Of a stretch of 64,000 nt of DNA, positions 27,685 to 38,719 are shown piece by piece; position 1 is the first letter of the stretch, and each line of letters begins with the position of its first letter. A program made the translations under genes and the position numbers. The notes under the pieces were generated by a model that saw only the letters and a list, made by a program, of their open reading frames with translations, made no database searches and was not told the origin of the DNA. Origin of the DNA: Comamonadaceae bacterium (GTDB lineage Bacteria; Pseudomonadota; Gammaproteobacteria; Burkholderiales; Burkholderiaceae_C); contig CANEVH010000005.1 of assembly GCA_947442105.1 (NCBI GenBank), forward strand, positions 1 to 64,000. Direction: 5' to 3'.

Positions 27685-28782
27685 ATGACCAAAACACTGT
27701 CTGACTTGCGCGTGCAAATTGACGCGCTCGACCTGCAACTGCTCGCCCTGCTGAACCGCCGCGCCGGTTTGGCGCACGAAGTCGGCGAGCTGAAAAAAGG
27801 CGAAGGCTCGGTGGTGTTTCGCCCAGAGCGCGAAGCGCAGGTGATCGGCAACTTGCAAGAGGCCAACGCCCAAACCCGCAATACCGGCACCCTTAAGCCC
27901 GAGAGCGTGGCCTTCATCTGGCGCGAAATCATGTCCGCCTGCCGCGCCTTGGAGGCGCCCCAGCGCGTGGCCTATCTGGGGCCTGCGGGCACGTTTAGCG
28001 AAGAAGCGGCCTTGCGCTTTTTTGGCTCCAGCATCACCCATGTGCCTTGCGGCAGTTTTGACGAAGTGTTCCAGGCCGCCACCGCAGGTTCGGCAGAGTT
28101 TGGCGTGGTGCCGGTGGAAAACAGCACCGAAGGCGTGGTCACCCGCTCGCTGGATTTGCTGCTGACCACGCCCCTGCACATCGTGGGAGAAATCAGCCTG
28201 ATGGTGCGCCACCACCTGCTGCGCGCCAGCAATGCGCTGGACGGCATTGAGGTGGTGCTGGCCCACCCCCAAGCGCTGGCCCAGTGCCAGCAGTGGCTGA
28301 CCACCCACCTGCCGCATGCCGAGCGGCGCGCCGTGTCCAGCAACGCCGAAGGCGCCCGCCTGGCCGCTGCCCAACCCAACTGGGCCGCGATTGCCAGCGA
28401 ACGCGCGGGCGCTACTTTTGGCCTGCACCTGGCCGCGCGCGCCATTCAAGACGACGCTTTTAACCGCACCCGCTTTGTGGTGGTGTGCCTGCCCGCCACC
28501 CTGCCGGCCCCCGAGGCGAGCGGACGGGATTGCACCAGCCTGGTCGTGTCCGTGCCCAACCGCCCCGGCGCGGTACACGACATGCTGGTGCCGCTCAAGC
28601 AACACGGCGTGTCCATGACGCGCTTTGAATCGCGCCCCGCGCGCTCCGGCCAGTGGGAATATTTTTTCTACATCGACCTGCAGGGCCACCCCTCGCAGCC
28701 GCATGTCAAAGCGGCACTGGCAGATTTGCAAAACCTGTGCGCTTTTTACAAAGTGCTGGGCACCTACCCGCTGGCAGACTAG
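27685..28782 (+). CDS. pheA: P-protein: chorismate mutase / prephenate dehydratase
   Basis: 365 aa. Chorismate to prephenate to phenylpyruvate. Residues about 1-90: AroQ chorismate mutase (L-R-V-Q-I-D-A-L-D, then L-L-N-R-R-A-G-L-A). About 95-275: prephenate dehydratase with V-A-Y-L-G-P-A-G-T-F-S-E-E-A-A, V-E-N-S-T-E-G and the conserved T-R-F in N-R-T-R-F-V-V-V. About 280-365: ACT domain for phenylalanine feedback with N-R-P-G-A-V and E-S-R-P. It lies between serC and a VOC-family gene, followed by tyrA. Confidence 0.96.
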   Translation: MTKTLSDLRVQIDALDLQLLALLNRRAGLAHEVGELKKGEGSVVFRPEREAQVIGNLQEANAQTRNTGTLKPESVAFIWREIMSACRALEAPQRVAYLGPAGTFSEEAALRFFGSSITHVPCGSFDEVFQAATAGSAEFGVVPVENSTEGVVTRSLDLLLTTPLHIVGEISLMVRHHLLRASNALDGIEVVLAHPQALAQCQQWLTTHLPHAERRAVSSNAEGARLAAAQPNWAAIASERAGATFGLHLAARAIQDDAFNRTRFVVVCLPATLPAPEASGRDCTSLVVSVPNRPGAVHDMLVPLKQHGVSMTRFESRPARSGQWEYFFYIDLQGHPSQPHVKAALADLQNLCAFYKVLGTYPLAD

Positions 28783-28798
28783 CGCACGGAGACAGACC

Positions 28799-29194
28799 AT
28801 GAAGCTTGGATACACTATTGTGTACGTGGATAACGTTGCCGCAACGCTGGCGTTTTACGAGTCAGCGTTTGGTTTTGCGCGGGGCTTTGTGCATGCGTCT
28901 GGGGACTACGGCGAGCTGGTCACTGGCGAAACGACGCTGGCGTTTGCCACCATCGCTTTAGGCCAAAGCCACTTTGCAGAGCCGATGCAGCCCCTCAGCC
29001 TGGGGCAGCCGGTGGTGGGCATTGAGCTGGCCTTTGTGACCGACGACGTTTCAGCAGCGTTTGAGCGCGCCTGCGCTGCCGGCGCCCAGGCTTTGGCGCC
29101 ACCCGAATTAAAACCCTGGGGGCAAACCGTGGCCTATGTGCGCGCGCAAGAGGGAACTTTGATCGAGCTGTGCAGCCCCGTGGGCACGGCATGA
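28799..29194 (+). CDS. VOC-superfamily (glyoxalase-like) protein
   Basis: 131 aa. The vicinal-oxygen-chelate fold is suggested by M-K-L-G-Y-T-I-V-Y-V-D-N-V at the start, F-Y-E-x-x-F-G-F repeat unit, and the closing Y-V-R-x-x-E-G-T-L-I-E-L-C-S-P with the metal-ligand Glu. Substrate unknown; family members include glyoxalase I, dioxygenases and antibiotic-binding proteins. I start at ATG 28799, 16 nt after the pheA stop and with a GGAGA ribosome site, although the frame is open further upstream through pheA. Its stop overlaps the tyrA ATG (ATGA). Confidence 0.85.
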   Translation: MKLGYTIVYVDNVAATLAFYESAFGFARGFVHASGDYGELVTGETTLAFATIALGQSHFAEPMQPLSLGQPVVGIELAFVTDDVSAAFERACAAGAQALAPPELKPWGQTVAYVRAQEGTLIELCSPVGTA

Positions 29195-30084
29195 GGTTTC
29201 AACGCCTCGCCCTTATTGGCTGTGGCCTGATGGGCGGCTCGTTTGCGCTGGCGGTGCGCCAGGCGGCTTTGGTGCAACACATCGTCGGCTTTAGCGTGTC
29301 TGAAAAAACCCGCCAGCGCGCCCTTGAACTCGGGGTCATAGACCAAGCCTGCACCAGTGTGGCCGAGGCGGTGCAAGGCGCAGATTTGGTGCTGGTGGCC
29401 GTGCCCGTGGGCGCCATGCACGCCACGTTTGCCGCCATGCGTGATGTGCTGCAGCCCAATACCTTGCTGATGGACGTGGGCTCCACCAAGTGCGACGTGG
29501 TGGCCGCAGCCCGCGCCACTTTGGGCGAGCGCCTGGCCTGCTTTGTGCCCGCCCACCCGATTGCGGGCAAAGAACTCGCAGGCATTGAGCACGCGGACGG
29601 CACGCTCTACCAAAACCGCCGCACCATCCTCACGCCCCTGCCCAGCACCGGCATTCACCGCCTGCAAGCGGCGCACGGCCTGTGGACTGCCATAGGCAGC
29701 CAGGTGAGCACGCTCACGCCTGAGAAGCATGACGCCACCTTTGCCGCAGTCAGCCACTTGCCGCACCTGCTGGCGTTTGCTGCGGTGAATGCGCTGATGG
29801 CGCAGCCGCAAGGTGCGGCATTTTTGGACATGGCAGGTCCCGGTTTTCGGGATTTTTCACGCATTGCGGCCAGCGACGCTGCGGTGTGGCGCGACATTTT
29901 GAGCGCCAACCACGCCGAAGTGCTTGCGCAAGTAGCGCACTTTCGGGCCGCGCTCGACCAGTTTGAAAACGCCCTCAAGCTAGGCGACACGGCCACACTG
30001 AGCCACCTTATCCAACAAGCCAGCGAAGTTCGCGCGGCCTGGACGCTGAAAACCGACGCGCTTGGCGACAATGGCGCGCTATGA
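29191..30084 (+). CDS. tyrA: Prephenate dehydrogenase
   Basis: 297 aa from ATG 29191. It converts prephenate to 4-hydroxyphenylpyruvate on the tyrosine path. NAD(P) Rossmann motif L-I-G-C-G-L-M-G-G-S near the N-terminus, then V-P-A-H-P-I-A-G-K-E (catalytic His/substrate region), and S-H-L-P-H-L-L-A and G-P-G-F-R-D-F-S-R-I-A. No fused mutase domain; pheA supplies prephenate. The start overlaps the VOC gene by 4 nt. Confidence 0.94.
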   Translation: MRFQRLALIGCGLMGGSFALAVRQAALVQHIVGFSVSEKTRQRALELGVIDQACTSVAEAVQGADLVLVAVPVGAMHATFAAMRDVLQPNTLLMDVGSTKCDVVAAARATLGERLACFVPAHPIAGKELAGIEHADGTLYQNRRTILTPLPSTGIHRLQAAHGLWTAIGSQVSTLTPEKHDATFAAVSHLPHLLAFAAVNALMAQPQGAAFLDMAGPGFRDFSRIAASDAAVWRDILSANHAEVLAQVAHFRAALDQFENALKLGDTATLSHLIQQASEVRAAWTLKTDALGDNGAL

Positions 30085-30171
30085 GCGGCCTCTCCAATAG
30101 GTGCCTTTTACACTCACTTTTATGAGGGTGCGCAGCACCTCTTCTTAAACAGTTCATTCAGCTTAGCAACG

Positions 30172-32178
30172 ATGTTCACCACCGCCTTTCTAGACCTGCC
30201 CCCCCTGCAAACCGCCAGCGGCACCGTCGCCCTGCCCGGCTCCAAGAGCATCTCTAATCGCGTGCTTTTGCTCTCGGCCCTGTGCGAGGGCACCACGGTC
30301 GTCCACGACCTGCTGGACTCGGACGACACCCAAGTCATGCTGGCAGCTTTGCGCCAACTGGGCTGCGGCGTGGATGTGCAGGGCAACACCGTCACCATCA
30401 CCGGCCTGGGCGGACGTGCGCAATCCGACGCGCCCATCGCGTTTTTCATGGGCAACGCGGGCACCGCCATGCGCCCACTCACCGCCGCGCTGGCGGTGAT
30501 GGGGGGTGATTTCACCCTCTCAGGCGTGCCGCGCATGCACGAGCGCCCGATTGGCGACTTGGTGGACGCGCTGCGGCTGCTCGGTTGCCAGATCGATTAC
30601 CTCGGCAACCAAGGTTTTCCGCCGCTGCGCATTGGCAAGCCCGCGCTGCAGCTCAACGCGCCCATTCAGGTGCGCGGCGACGTGTCCAGCCAGTTTTTGA
30701 CCGCCTTGCTGATGGCGCTGCCGCTCGTGGCGCAGCACCAGGACATCCGCATTGAGGTGGTGGGCGAACTCATTAGCAAGCCCTATATCGACATTACGCT
30801 GAACCTGCTAGCGCGCTACGGCATTGCGGTGCGCAGCGAGAGCGGCGGAGCCTTTGTTATTCCCCAAGGCAGCCGTTACCAGTCGCCAGGCAGCATCCAT
30901 GTGGAGGCAGACGCCTCGTCGGCCAGCTACTTTATTGGTCTGGGCGCCATCGTCTCGGGCACTGGCATTCGGATTGAAGGCGTGGGCGCGGACTCGATTC
31001 AAGGCGATATCCGCTTTGTGGAAGCCGCGCAAAGCATGGGCGCTGTGGTGGAAAAAGGGCCGAACTGGCTGCATATTTCGCGCGGGCAATGGCCGCTGCG
31101 CGCGATTACCGGCGACTTCAACCACATCCCCGACGCCGCCATGACGCTCGCGGTCATGGCGCTCTACGCCGACGGCCCCAGTGAGTTGCGCAATATTGCC
31201 AGCTGGCGCGTTAAAGAAACCGACCGTATTGCTGCCATGGCTACCGAGCTGCGTAAGCTGGGCGCGCAGGTAGAAGAAGGCCCGGACTGGCTGCGCATCC
31301 ACCCGCTGCCCGCAGCCCAATGGAAGCCTGCCAGCATCCACACCTACGACGACCACCGCATCGCCATGTGCTTTTCGCTGGCGGCCTTCAACCCGGCAAA
31401 GCCGCCGGTGCGCATTGAAGACCCGAAGTGCGTCGGCAAAACCTTCCCAGACTATTTCGAAGCCCTGTTTGCGGTGGCCCAGGCTGCGCCCAGCGCCATT
31501 CCGGTGCTGTGCGTGGACGGCCCCACGGCTTCGGGCAAGGGCACGCTGGCCTCCACCCTGGCCGCGCAACTGGGCTACCACTTTCTGGACTCCGGCGCGC
31601 TCTACCGTATTACGGCCTACGCCGCCCTGCAAGCGGGCTTGGCGCTGGACGAGGCGCATGCCGACGCAATTGCTGCACTGGCGGCCACGCTGGACATTCG
31701 CTTTGAGGGAGAACGCGTTTGGCTGGGCGCGCAAGACATCAGCGAGGCCATTCGCACCGAACAGGCGGGCATGAATGCGTCCGCCGTGTCCAGCCTGGGC
31801 GCGGTGCGCGCGGCCTTGGTGGACTTGCAGCACAGTTTTCGCCGCCTGCCCGGCCTGGTGGCCGACGGGCGCGACATGGGAACGGTGATCTTTCCAGACG
31901 CCACACTCAAGGTCTATCTGACCGCCAGCGCCGCCTGCCGCGCGCAGCGGCGCTACGCGCAGCTGGTTGCCAAAGGCGTTTCGACTACACTCGATGCTCT
32001 TTGCGCGGACCTGGAGGCTCGCGACGCACGGGATACCTCCCGCGCCGTGGCACCCTTAAAGCCCGCGCAAGACGCCGAGCTGCTAGACAACTCTGCATTG
32101 ACGGTCGAATCGTCCGTTACGCAGGTGTTGTACTGGTGGCAAGGCAAGCAGCCTTTTTCTTCCCCTTCGGTGGATTAA
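30172..32178 (+). CDS. aroA-cmk: Fused EPSP synthase / cytidylate kinase
   Basis: 668 aa with two complete enzymes. Residues about 1-435: EPSP synthase (shikimate path), with [20 protein letters not shown] and the D-D-H-R-I-A-M motif; the Gly in G-N-A-G-T-A-M-R-P identifies a glyphosate-sensitive class I-type loop. From about residue 442: CMP kinase with P-loop [19 protein letters not shown] and [12 protein letters not shown]. aroA and cmk are separate neighbours in most bacteria; their fusion is known in Burkholderiales. No stop or frameshift divides the two halves here. Confidence 0.95.
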   Translation: MFTTAFLDLPPLQTASGTVALPGSKSISNRVLLLSALCEGTTVVHDLLDSDDTQVMLAALRQLGCGVDVQGNTVTITGLGGRAQSDAPIAFFMGNAGTAMRPLTAALAVMGGDFTLSGVPRMHERPIGDLVDALRLLGCQIDYLGNQGFPPLRIGKPALQLNAPIQVRGDVSSQFLTALLMALPLVAQHQDIRIEVVGELISKPYIDITLNLLARYGIAVRSESGGAFVIPQGSRYQSPGSIHVEADASSASYFIGLGAIVSGTGIRIEGVGADSIQGDIRFVEAAQSMGAVVEKGPNWLHISRGQWPLRAITGDFNHIPDAAMTLAVMALYADGPSELRNIASWRVKETDRIAAMATELRKLGAQVEEGPDWLRIHPLPAAQWKPASIHTYDDHRIAMCFSLAAFNPAKPPVRIEDPKCVGKTFPDYFEALFAVAQAAPSAIPVLCVDGPTASGKGTLASTLAAQLGYHFLDSGALYRITAYAALQAGLALDEAHADAIAALAATLDIRFEGERVWLGAQDISEAIRTEQAGMNASAVSSLGAVRAALVDLQHSFRRLPGLVADGRDMGTVIFPDATLKVYLTASAACRAQRRYAQLVAKGVSTTLDALCADLEARDARDTSRAVAPLKPAQDAELLDNSALTVESSVTQVLYWWQGKQPFSSPSVD

Positions 32179-32224
32179 AGGGGCTGGCGACAGAAGCCCG
32201 GGGCCGTATGGGCCCTGGCAAGGT

Positions 32225-32265
32225 CCCCAAGACTCCCTTCGCGCTGCATGCGCATGGTCTTGGGG
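32225..32265 (+). promoter_or_regulatory. Hairpin in the rpsA leader
   Basis: CCCCAAGAC (32225-32233) pairs with GTCTTGGGG (32257-32265), enclosing a further GCGC...GCGC element. No T-run follows directly, so it is not a clear terminator. S1 represses its own mRNA in E. coli through leader hairpins; a similar role is plausible here but unproven. Confidence 0.4.
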
Positions 32266-32305
32266 TTCAACAACTTAACCCCGCGGTTTTATTTCCGCAC
32301 ACAGC

Positions 32306-33985
<1,680 letters not shown>

Positions 33986-34013
33986 GCCTTTAACCGCTTT
34001 TTTGTCATCCAGG

Positions 34014-34047
34014 AACGACCGGATGCCTTGTGCACCGGTCGTTTTTT
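34014..34047 (+). terminator. Intrinsic terminator after rpsA
   Basis: AACGACCGG (34014-34022) pairs with CCGGTCGTT (34035-34043), then T-run to 34047. It lies 28 nt after the rpsA stop and 23 nt before ihfB, so ihfB needs its own promoter or read-through. Confidence 0.85.
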
Positions 34048-34069
34048 TGTGTCACATCACCCCACATCC

Positions 34070-34393
34070 ATGACCCGCTCCGACCTCGTTGAAGAATTGG
34101 CTGCCAAATTCGTCCAGCTCACGCACCCGGACGCCGAATTTGCGGTGAAAGCCATTCTTGACGCCATGAACGACGCCTTGGTGCGCGGCCAGCGCATTGA
34201 GATTCGCGGCTTTGGCAGCTTTTCCGTCAACCACCGCCCCGCCCGCATGGGCCGCAACCCCCGCAGCGGCGAGAGCGTGGCCATTCCAGAGCGACGCGTG
34301 CCGCACTTCAAGCCCGGCAAGGCCCTGCGCGAAGCGGTAGACCAGCAAGCGGCGGAACACGGAGACCCCGCGCAAGATCAAGGTTTAACCTGA
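34070..34393 (+). CDS. ihfB: Integration host factor beta subunit
   Basis: 107 aa from ATG 34070. IHF is a DNA-bending heterodimer used in recombination, replication and sigma-54 promoters. The beta arm is [19 protein letters not shown], with the intercalating Pro; N-terminal [10 protein letters not shown] is typical of the beta subunit. A short acidic tail follows the core. The same plus-strand run as rpsA; IHF could assist the sigma-54 promoter seen at glnA, which is inference. Confidence 0.95.
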   Translation: MTRSDLVEELAAKFVQLTHPDAEFAVKAILDAMNDALVRGQRIEIRGFGSFSVNHRPARMGRNPRSGESVAIPERRVPHFKPGKALREAVDQQAAEHGDPAQDQGLT

Positions 34394-34430
34394 AGTGAGC
34401 CGATAGAATCGCCCGGCCCCAAGGAAAACA

Positions 34431-34748
34431 ATGAAATCGCTGCTTCAGATCGGTCAGTGGTTGCTCAAGGCGGCCATTTTTTTTACCCTCTTTGCCTTCG
34501 CCTTGAACAACCAGGGGGATGTCACCGTACGTTTTTTCTTCGGTTACCAATGGACGGCGCCGCTGGTCATGGTGGTGCTGATCACCTTTGCGGCAGGTCT
34601 GCTTATGGGTGTGTTGGGCATGGTGCCCCGCTGGTGGAGACAGCGCCGCGCGGCTTCGCAGGCACGCCAAGCGGCCCAGGCCGCCACTTCTACCGCCCCA
34701 CCGGCCGCTGCGGCTACCGACACCGGCGCCCCACCCTATGGACTTTGA
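34431..34748 (+). CDS. lapA: LapA-family inner-membrane protein
   Basis: 105 aa. Two transmembrane segments (about 10-26 and 43-64) around N-N-Q-G-D-V-T-V-R-F-F-F, then a basic turn R-W-W-R-Q-R-R and an Ala/Pro/Thr tail. LapA works beside LapB (YciM) in setting LPS levels through LpxC turnover. It overlaps lapB by 11 nt. Confidence 0.88.
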   Translation: MKSLLQIGQWLLKAAIFFTLFAFALNNQGDVTVRFFFGYQWTAPLVMVVLITFAAGLLMGVLGMVPRWWRQRRAASQARQAAQAATSTAPPAAAATDTGAPPYGL

Positions 34749-35895
34749 CGCGACACTGATATTGATGGGCCTGCCCGTGGCCTTTGTGCTGGGCTGGCTG
34801 GCCTCGCGCATGGACTTTCGCCAACTGCGCCTCGAAAACCGCCAGGCGCCCAAAGCCTATTTCCGGGGACTCAACTTCCTGCTCAACGAGCAGCAAGACC
34901 AGGCGATTGACGCTTTCATTGAGGCCGTGCAAAACGACCCCGACACCTCGGAGCTGCACTTTGCGCTGGGCAATTTGTTTCGGCGCCGGGGCGAATACCA
35001 GCGCGCGGTGCGCGTGCACCAGCACCTGCTCTCGCGCGGCGACATCAGCAAGGACGACCGCCACCGCGCGCAGCATGCGCTGGCGCTGGATTACCTCAAA
35101 GCTGGCTTGCTGGACCGGGCGGAAACTGCTCTGCTGCAACTGGAGGGCACCCGGTTTGAAGCCGAGGCACGGCTTGCGCTTTTGGCCAATTACGAACGCT
35201 CCCGCGATTGGGCCCAGGCGGCAGCGGTAGCGCGCAAGCTAGAGGACGCCGGCCAAGGCAATTTTGCCGGCCGCTTGGCGCACTACCTGTGCGAGCAAGC
35301 TGCGGCCCTGGCAGCCGCCCACGACATGGTGCAAGCGCAAGCGGTTTTGGCCCAGGCGATTGCGCTGGCACCCAAGGCGGCGCGTGCGCGGCTGGACTTG
35401 GCGCAGCTGCAGTTCAAGGGCGGCGATGCGCCGCAGGCACTGCGCACCCTGCTCGATGCGCTCACAGCGGCGCCCAGTGCTGTGGCCTTGATGGCGCAGC
35501 CGCTGCGCCTGTATGCGCAGGCCTGTGGTACGCCGGCGCTGGCGCTGGAGCCGCTCAAGGTCGCTTATGCGAACTTTCCCTCGCTTGATGTGCTGGACGC
35601 CATAGTCGCCATGGAGCGCACCAGCGCCGCAACCCAAGACACGGCGCGCGACTGGTATGTGCGCCACTTGCAAAAGCACCCGTCTTTGGTCGCAGCCGCC
35701 CAATGGATAGAAGGCGAAAAGCTGGAGCACGAGCAGTTTCACCCCCAGGTGCAGCGCGCTTTGGACCATGCCGTCAAACCCCTCAAGCGCTACCGCTGCG
35801 CGGCCTGCGGCTTTGAGGCGCAACAGCATTTTTGGCACTGCCCCGGCTGCCAGGCCTGGGACAGTTATCCGCCCCGCCGCGTGGAAGAATTATGA
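34738..35895 (+). CDS. lapB: LPS assembly protein LapB (YciM)
   Basis: 385 aa from ATG 34738. LapB directs FtsH to degrade LpxC, balancing LPS against phospholipid. N-terminal membrane anchor (about 6-22), then about eight TPR repeats (Y-F-R-G-L-N-F-L-L-N-E-Q-Q-D-Q-A-I-D-A-F begins the first), and a rubredoxin-like zinc site at the C-terminus: C-A-A-C-G-F...W-H-C-P-G-C. The stop overlaps the rfaE ATG (ATGA), tying LPS control to heptose synthesis. Confidence 0.94.
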   Translation: MDFDATLILMGLPVAFVLGWLASRMDFRQLRLENRQAPKAYFRGLNFLLNEQQDQAIDAFIEAVQNDPDTSELHFALGNLFRRRGEYQRAVRVHQHLLSRGDISKDDRHRAQHALALDYLKAGLLDRAETALLQLEGTRFEAEARLALLANYERSRDWAQAAAVARKLEDAGQGNFAGRLAHYLCEQAAALAAAHDMVQAQAVLAQAIALAPKAARARLDLAQLQFKGGDAPQALRTLLDALTAAPSAVALMAQPLRLYAQACGTPALALEPLKVAYANFPSLDVLDAIVAMERTSAATQDTARDWYVRHLQKHPSLVAAAQWIEGEKLEHEQFHPQVQRALDHAVKPLKRYRCAACGFEAQQHFWHCPGCQAWDSYPPRRVEEL

Positions 35896-36854
35896 GCCCC
35901 AACCAGTCAACCAACAAGCCAACACCCAGCATCAGCGCCGACCAACTGTCCGCATCGCGCGTGCTGGTGGTGGGGGATGTGATGCTGGACCGTTATTGGT
36001 ACGGCGCGGTAGACCGCATTTCGCCCGAGGCGCCGGTGCCCGTGGTGCGCATCACCCGCGAAGAAGAACGCAGCGGCGGCGCCGCCAATGTAGCAGGCAA
36101 TATCGCAGCACTCGGCGCCCAGGCGTCCCTGTTGACCGTCGTGGGGGACGACGAGGCAAGCCACAAACTCGAAGCCCTGCTGGCGCAAACCGGCATCCAA
36201 ACCCACTTTGGCCGCGATGCGGACCTGAAAACCACGGTCAAGCTGCGCATCATTGGCCGCCAGCAGCAGCTCTTGCGGCTGGACTTTGAGAACACCCCAA
36301 AAAGTGAAATTCTGGCCAGCCAAACCGCCCAGTTCAGCGCGCTGCTGTCGCAGTGCGACTGTGTGCTGTTTTCGGACTACGGCAAAGGCGGCCTGGCCCA
36401 CGTGGGCGACATGATTGCCCAGGCCCGCGCGGCGGGCAAACCGATTTTGATAGACCCCAAGGGCAGCGACTATTCGCGCTACGGCCACGCGACCGCCATC
36501 ACCCCCAACCGCGCGGAAATGCAAGAAGTGATAGGCCCCTGGGCCAGCGAAGACGAGTTGCGTGCCAAGGCCCACGCCTTGCGCCAGGAGTTGCAGCTCG
36601 ACGCGGTGCTTCTCACCCGCAGCGAAGAAGGCATGACGCTGTTTGACGCCCAGGGCGAACTGCATGTGAGCGCCCAGGCGCGCGAGGTGTTTGATGTGAC
36701 CGGCGCGGGAGACACGGTGATCGCCACCATGTCCGCTCTGGTGGGCGCAGGCTTGACCCTGCGCGAGGCCCTGCCCTGGGCCAACCGGGCCGGCGGCATT
36801 GTGGTCGGCAAATTTGGCACCGCCACGGTGTCCTACCAGGAGTTGTTTGCATGA
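35892..36854 (+). CDS. rfaE1: D-glycero-beta-D-manno-heptose-7-phosphate kinase
   Basis: 320 aa from ATG 35892. It phosphorylates heptose-7-P at C1 on the path to ADP-heptose for LPS core. PfkB family: [13 protein letters not shown] near the N-terminus, [13 protein letters not shown]-x-D-Y, and V-T-G-A-G-D-T with the catalytic Asp. Only the kinase domain is present; the adenylyltransferase half of E. coli HldE must be encoded elsewhere, as in other betaproteobacteria. Coupled by ATGA to lapB and hldD. Confidence 0.94.
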   Translation: MSPNQSTNKPTPSISADQLSASRVLVVGDVMLDRYWYGAVDRISPEAPVPVVRITREEERSGGAANVAGNIAALGAQASLLTVVGDDEASHKLEALLAQTGIQTHFGRDADLKTTVKLRIIGRQQQLLRLDFENTPKSEILASQTAQFSALLSQCDCVLFSDYGKGGLAHVGDMIAQARAAGKPILIDPKGSDYSRYGHATAITPNRAEMQEVIGPWASEDELRAKAHALRQELQLDAVLLTRSEEGMTLFDAQGELHVSAQAREVFDVTGAGDTVIATMSALVGAGLTLREALPWANRAGGIVVGKFGTATVSYQELFA

Positions 36855-37858
36855 CACGCATCGTGGTCACCGGCGCCGCTGGGTTTATCGGCAGCCGCAT
36901 CATCGCTGGGCTCAACGCCCGCGGCATCACCGACATCATTGCCGTCGACGAACTAACGCAGGGAGACAAGTTCCGCAACCTGGCGGACCTGCACATTGCC
37001 GATTACGTAGATGCGGATGCGTTTTACGGCGCCTTTGCCGATCGGGCTTACGGGCGTGTTGAGGCAGTTTTTCACGAAGGCGCGTGCAGCGACACCATGG
37101 AACTTGACGGCAAGTACATGATGGAAAACAACTTCGAGACCTCCAAGCGCTTGTTCCAGTCCGCACAGGCGCAGGGCACGCGGCTCTTGTACGCGTCCTC
37201 CGCAGCCACCTATGGCGGCTCGGACACCTTCAAAGAGGAACCCGCGTTTGAGGCGCCGCTCAATGTCTACGGCTACTCCAAGCTCTTGTTTGACCAGGTC
37301 ATGCGCCGCGAACTGGGCGCGCAGTTGCAGCAGGCCAAGACGCAGGTGGTGGGGTTTCGCTATTTCAACGTCTACGGCCCGCACGAGCAGCACAAAGGCC
37401 GCATGGCCAGCGTGGCCTACCACCAGTTTCACCAGTTCAAGGCGGAGGGGCGCGTCAAGCTGTTTGGCGAATACGGCGGCTATGCGCCGGGCGCCCAGAT
37501 GCGCGACTTTGTGTTTGTGGACGACGTGTTGGCGGTCAACCTGTGGTTTTTTGACCACCCTGCGCAAAGTGGCATTTTTAACCTTGGCTCCGGCTGCGCC
37601 CAGCCTTTTAACGACGTGGCCTGCGCGGTAGTCAACACCTTGCGCGCGCAAGACGGCCATGTGCCGCTGGCGCTGGAAACCATCGCGGCCATGGGCTTGA
37701 TTGCGTACATCCCCTTCCCCGAGGCCTTGCGCGGCAAATACCAGTGCTACACCCAGGCCGACCTGGGCGCGCTGCGCGCTACCGGGTGCGACCACGTATT
37801 TGCCGACGTGGCCACGGGCGTGGGACGGTATGTGAAATGGATGTCTGCCAATCCCTGA
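36851..37858 (+). CDS. hldD: ADP-L-glycero-D-manno-heptose 6-epimerase
   Basis: 335 aa. It epimerises ADP-D,D-heptose to ADP-L,D-heptose, the donor for LPS core. Extended [13 protein letters not shown] binds [19 protein letters not shown] and the Y-x-x-x-K pair in V-Y-G-Y-S-K. The [10 protein letters not shown] substrate loop is typical. Overlaps rfaE1 by 4 nt. Confidence 0.95.
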   Translation: MTRIVVTGAAGFIGSRIIAGLNARGITDIIAVDELTQGDKFRNLADLHIADYVDADAFYGAFADRAYGRVEAVFHEGACSDTMELDGKYMMENNFETSKRLFQSAQAQGTRLLYASSAATYGGSDTFKEEPAFEAPLNVYGYSKLLFDQVMRRELGAQLQQAKTQVVGFRYFNVYGPHEQHKGRMASVAYHQFHQFKAEGRVKLFGEYGGYAPGAQMRDFVFVDDVLAVNLWFFDHPAQSGIFNLGSGCAQPFNDVACAVVNTLRAQDGHVPLALETIAAMGLIAYIPFPEALRGKYQCYTQADLGALRATGCDHVFADVATGVGRYVKWMSANP

Positions 37859-37871
37859 TCGAAAGCCCACC

Positions 37872-38165
37872 ATGCGCCCGCACCGACTTTTGACTGCCGC
37901 GCTGGCCAGCCTGCTGTCTGCCGCGTCACTTGGTGCCACAGAGATCAACCAGGCCACCGAGGCCGAGCTCGACAGCGTCAAAGGCCTGGGGCCAGCAAGC
38001 ACCGCGCGCATTTTGCAGGCGCGCGAACAAGCACCTTTCAAGGATTGGGCTGATTTCATGCGCCGGGTCAAAGGCTTCAAGGTTGCGACTGCTGCGCGGC
38101 TGTCCGAGGCGGGGTTGACGGTGAACGGCGCGGCATTTGAGCAGTCACCCAAAGCCAAACCCTGA
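37872..38165 (+). CDS. ComEA-like helix-hairpin-helix protein
   Basis: 97 aa with a signal peptide (1-22, hydrophobic A-A-L-A-S-L-L-S-A-A-S-L-G-A). The mature part is a double HhH unit: E-I-N-Q-A-T-E-A-E-L-D-S-V-K-G-L-G-P-A-S-T-A-R-I, with N-Q-A-T and G-L-G-P typical of ComEA. Such proteins bind incoming DNA in the periplasm during competence; the free form without a membrane anchor is common in Gram-negatives. 13 nt after hldD; whether competence genes exist elsewhere is not visible. Confidence 0.85.
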   Translation: MRPHRLLTAALASLLSAASLGATEINQATEAELDSVKGLGPASTARILQAREQAPFKDWADFMRRVKGFKVATAARLSEAGLTVNGAAFEQSPKAKP

Positions 38166-38190
38166 TTTCGCCGCCCAAGGACTCGCCCCC

Positions 38191-38583
38191 ATGCCATCCG
38201 TCATCGCCATTTGCATTGGCGCCTGCTTGGGCGCCCTGGCGCGCTGGCGATTAGGGCTGTGGCTCAACCCGCTGGTGGTGCCCGGCACCGCCCTGCCCTT
38301 GGGCACGCTGGCAGCCAACTGGATTGGTGGCTACTTGGTCGGATTGGCCGTCGCCTTGTTCCAGGCGCTGCCGCAGCTCGACCCGGTGTGGCGCCTGGCG
38401 CTCATCACCGGTTTCTTGGGTGCGCTGACCACTTTTTCCAGCTTTTCCGCCGAAGTCATCGCCATGCTGGGGCAGCAAAAGTACGCGCTCGCCTTGGGCA
38501 CGGCGGCGCTGCACTTGTTCGGCTCGCTGCTGCTCACCGTGGCGGGCATGCGCACGCTGGGCTATTTTTTGCCGGCGCACTGA
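38191..38583 (+). CDS. crcB: Fluoride exporter CrcB/Fluc
   Basis: 130 aa from ATG 38191. Fluc channels let fluoride leave the cell as dual-topology dimers. Four helices; the family marks are G-A-C-L-G-A-L-A-R-W at the start, G-T-L-A-A-N-W-I-G-G with the pore Asn, and G-F-L-G-A-L-T-T-F-S-S-F-S, the Na-binding break and Phe-box. No fluoride riboswitch is seen in the 25 nt before it. Confidence 0.94.
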   Translation: MPSVIAICIGACLGALARWRLGLWLNPLVVPGTALPLGTLAANWIGGYLVGLAVALFQALPQLDPVWRLALITGFLGALTTFSSFSAEVIAMLGQQKYALALGTAALHLFGSLLLTVAGMRTLGYFLPAH

Positions 38584-38662
38584 CCCGTCTTTGGGCATGC
38601 GCGGTGGACAGGCGCAACTTCACGGTGTGCGGCGTAGCTATCTGAACGGCGGCAGACGCAGA

Positions 38663-38690
38663 TGATTGCACCAGCCATACAATGCAATCA
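38663..38690. promoter_or_regulatory. Inverted repeat before the FitA-like antitoxin, likely operator
   Basis: TGATTGCA (38663-38670) and TGCAATCA (38683-38690) form perfect 8-bp arms 12 bp apart, ending 29 bp before the antitoxin ATG. FitA-type antitoxins bind inverted repeats at their own promoter; the assignment is by position. Confidence 0.55.
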
Positions 38691-38719
38691 TTGAAGTCAA
38701 TCATCCCGAGGAGTCATCA

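Noticed and set aside
30808-31833. 341-aa minus-strand frame inside aroA-cmk
   Set aside because: Antisense shadow of a complete fusion gene.
37872-38590. Fluoride riboswitch before crcB
   Set aside because: Only 25 nt separate comEA-like and crcB; no room for or trace of the riboswitch fold.
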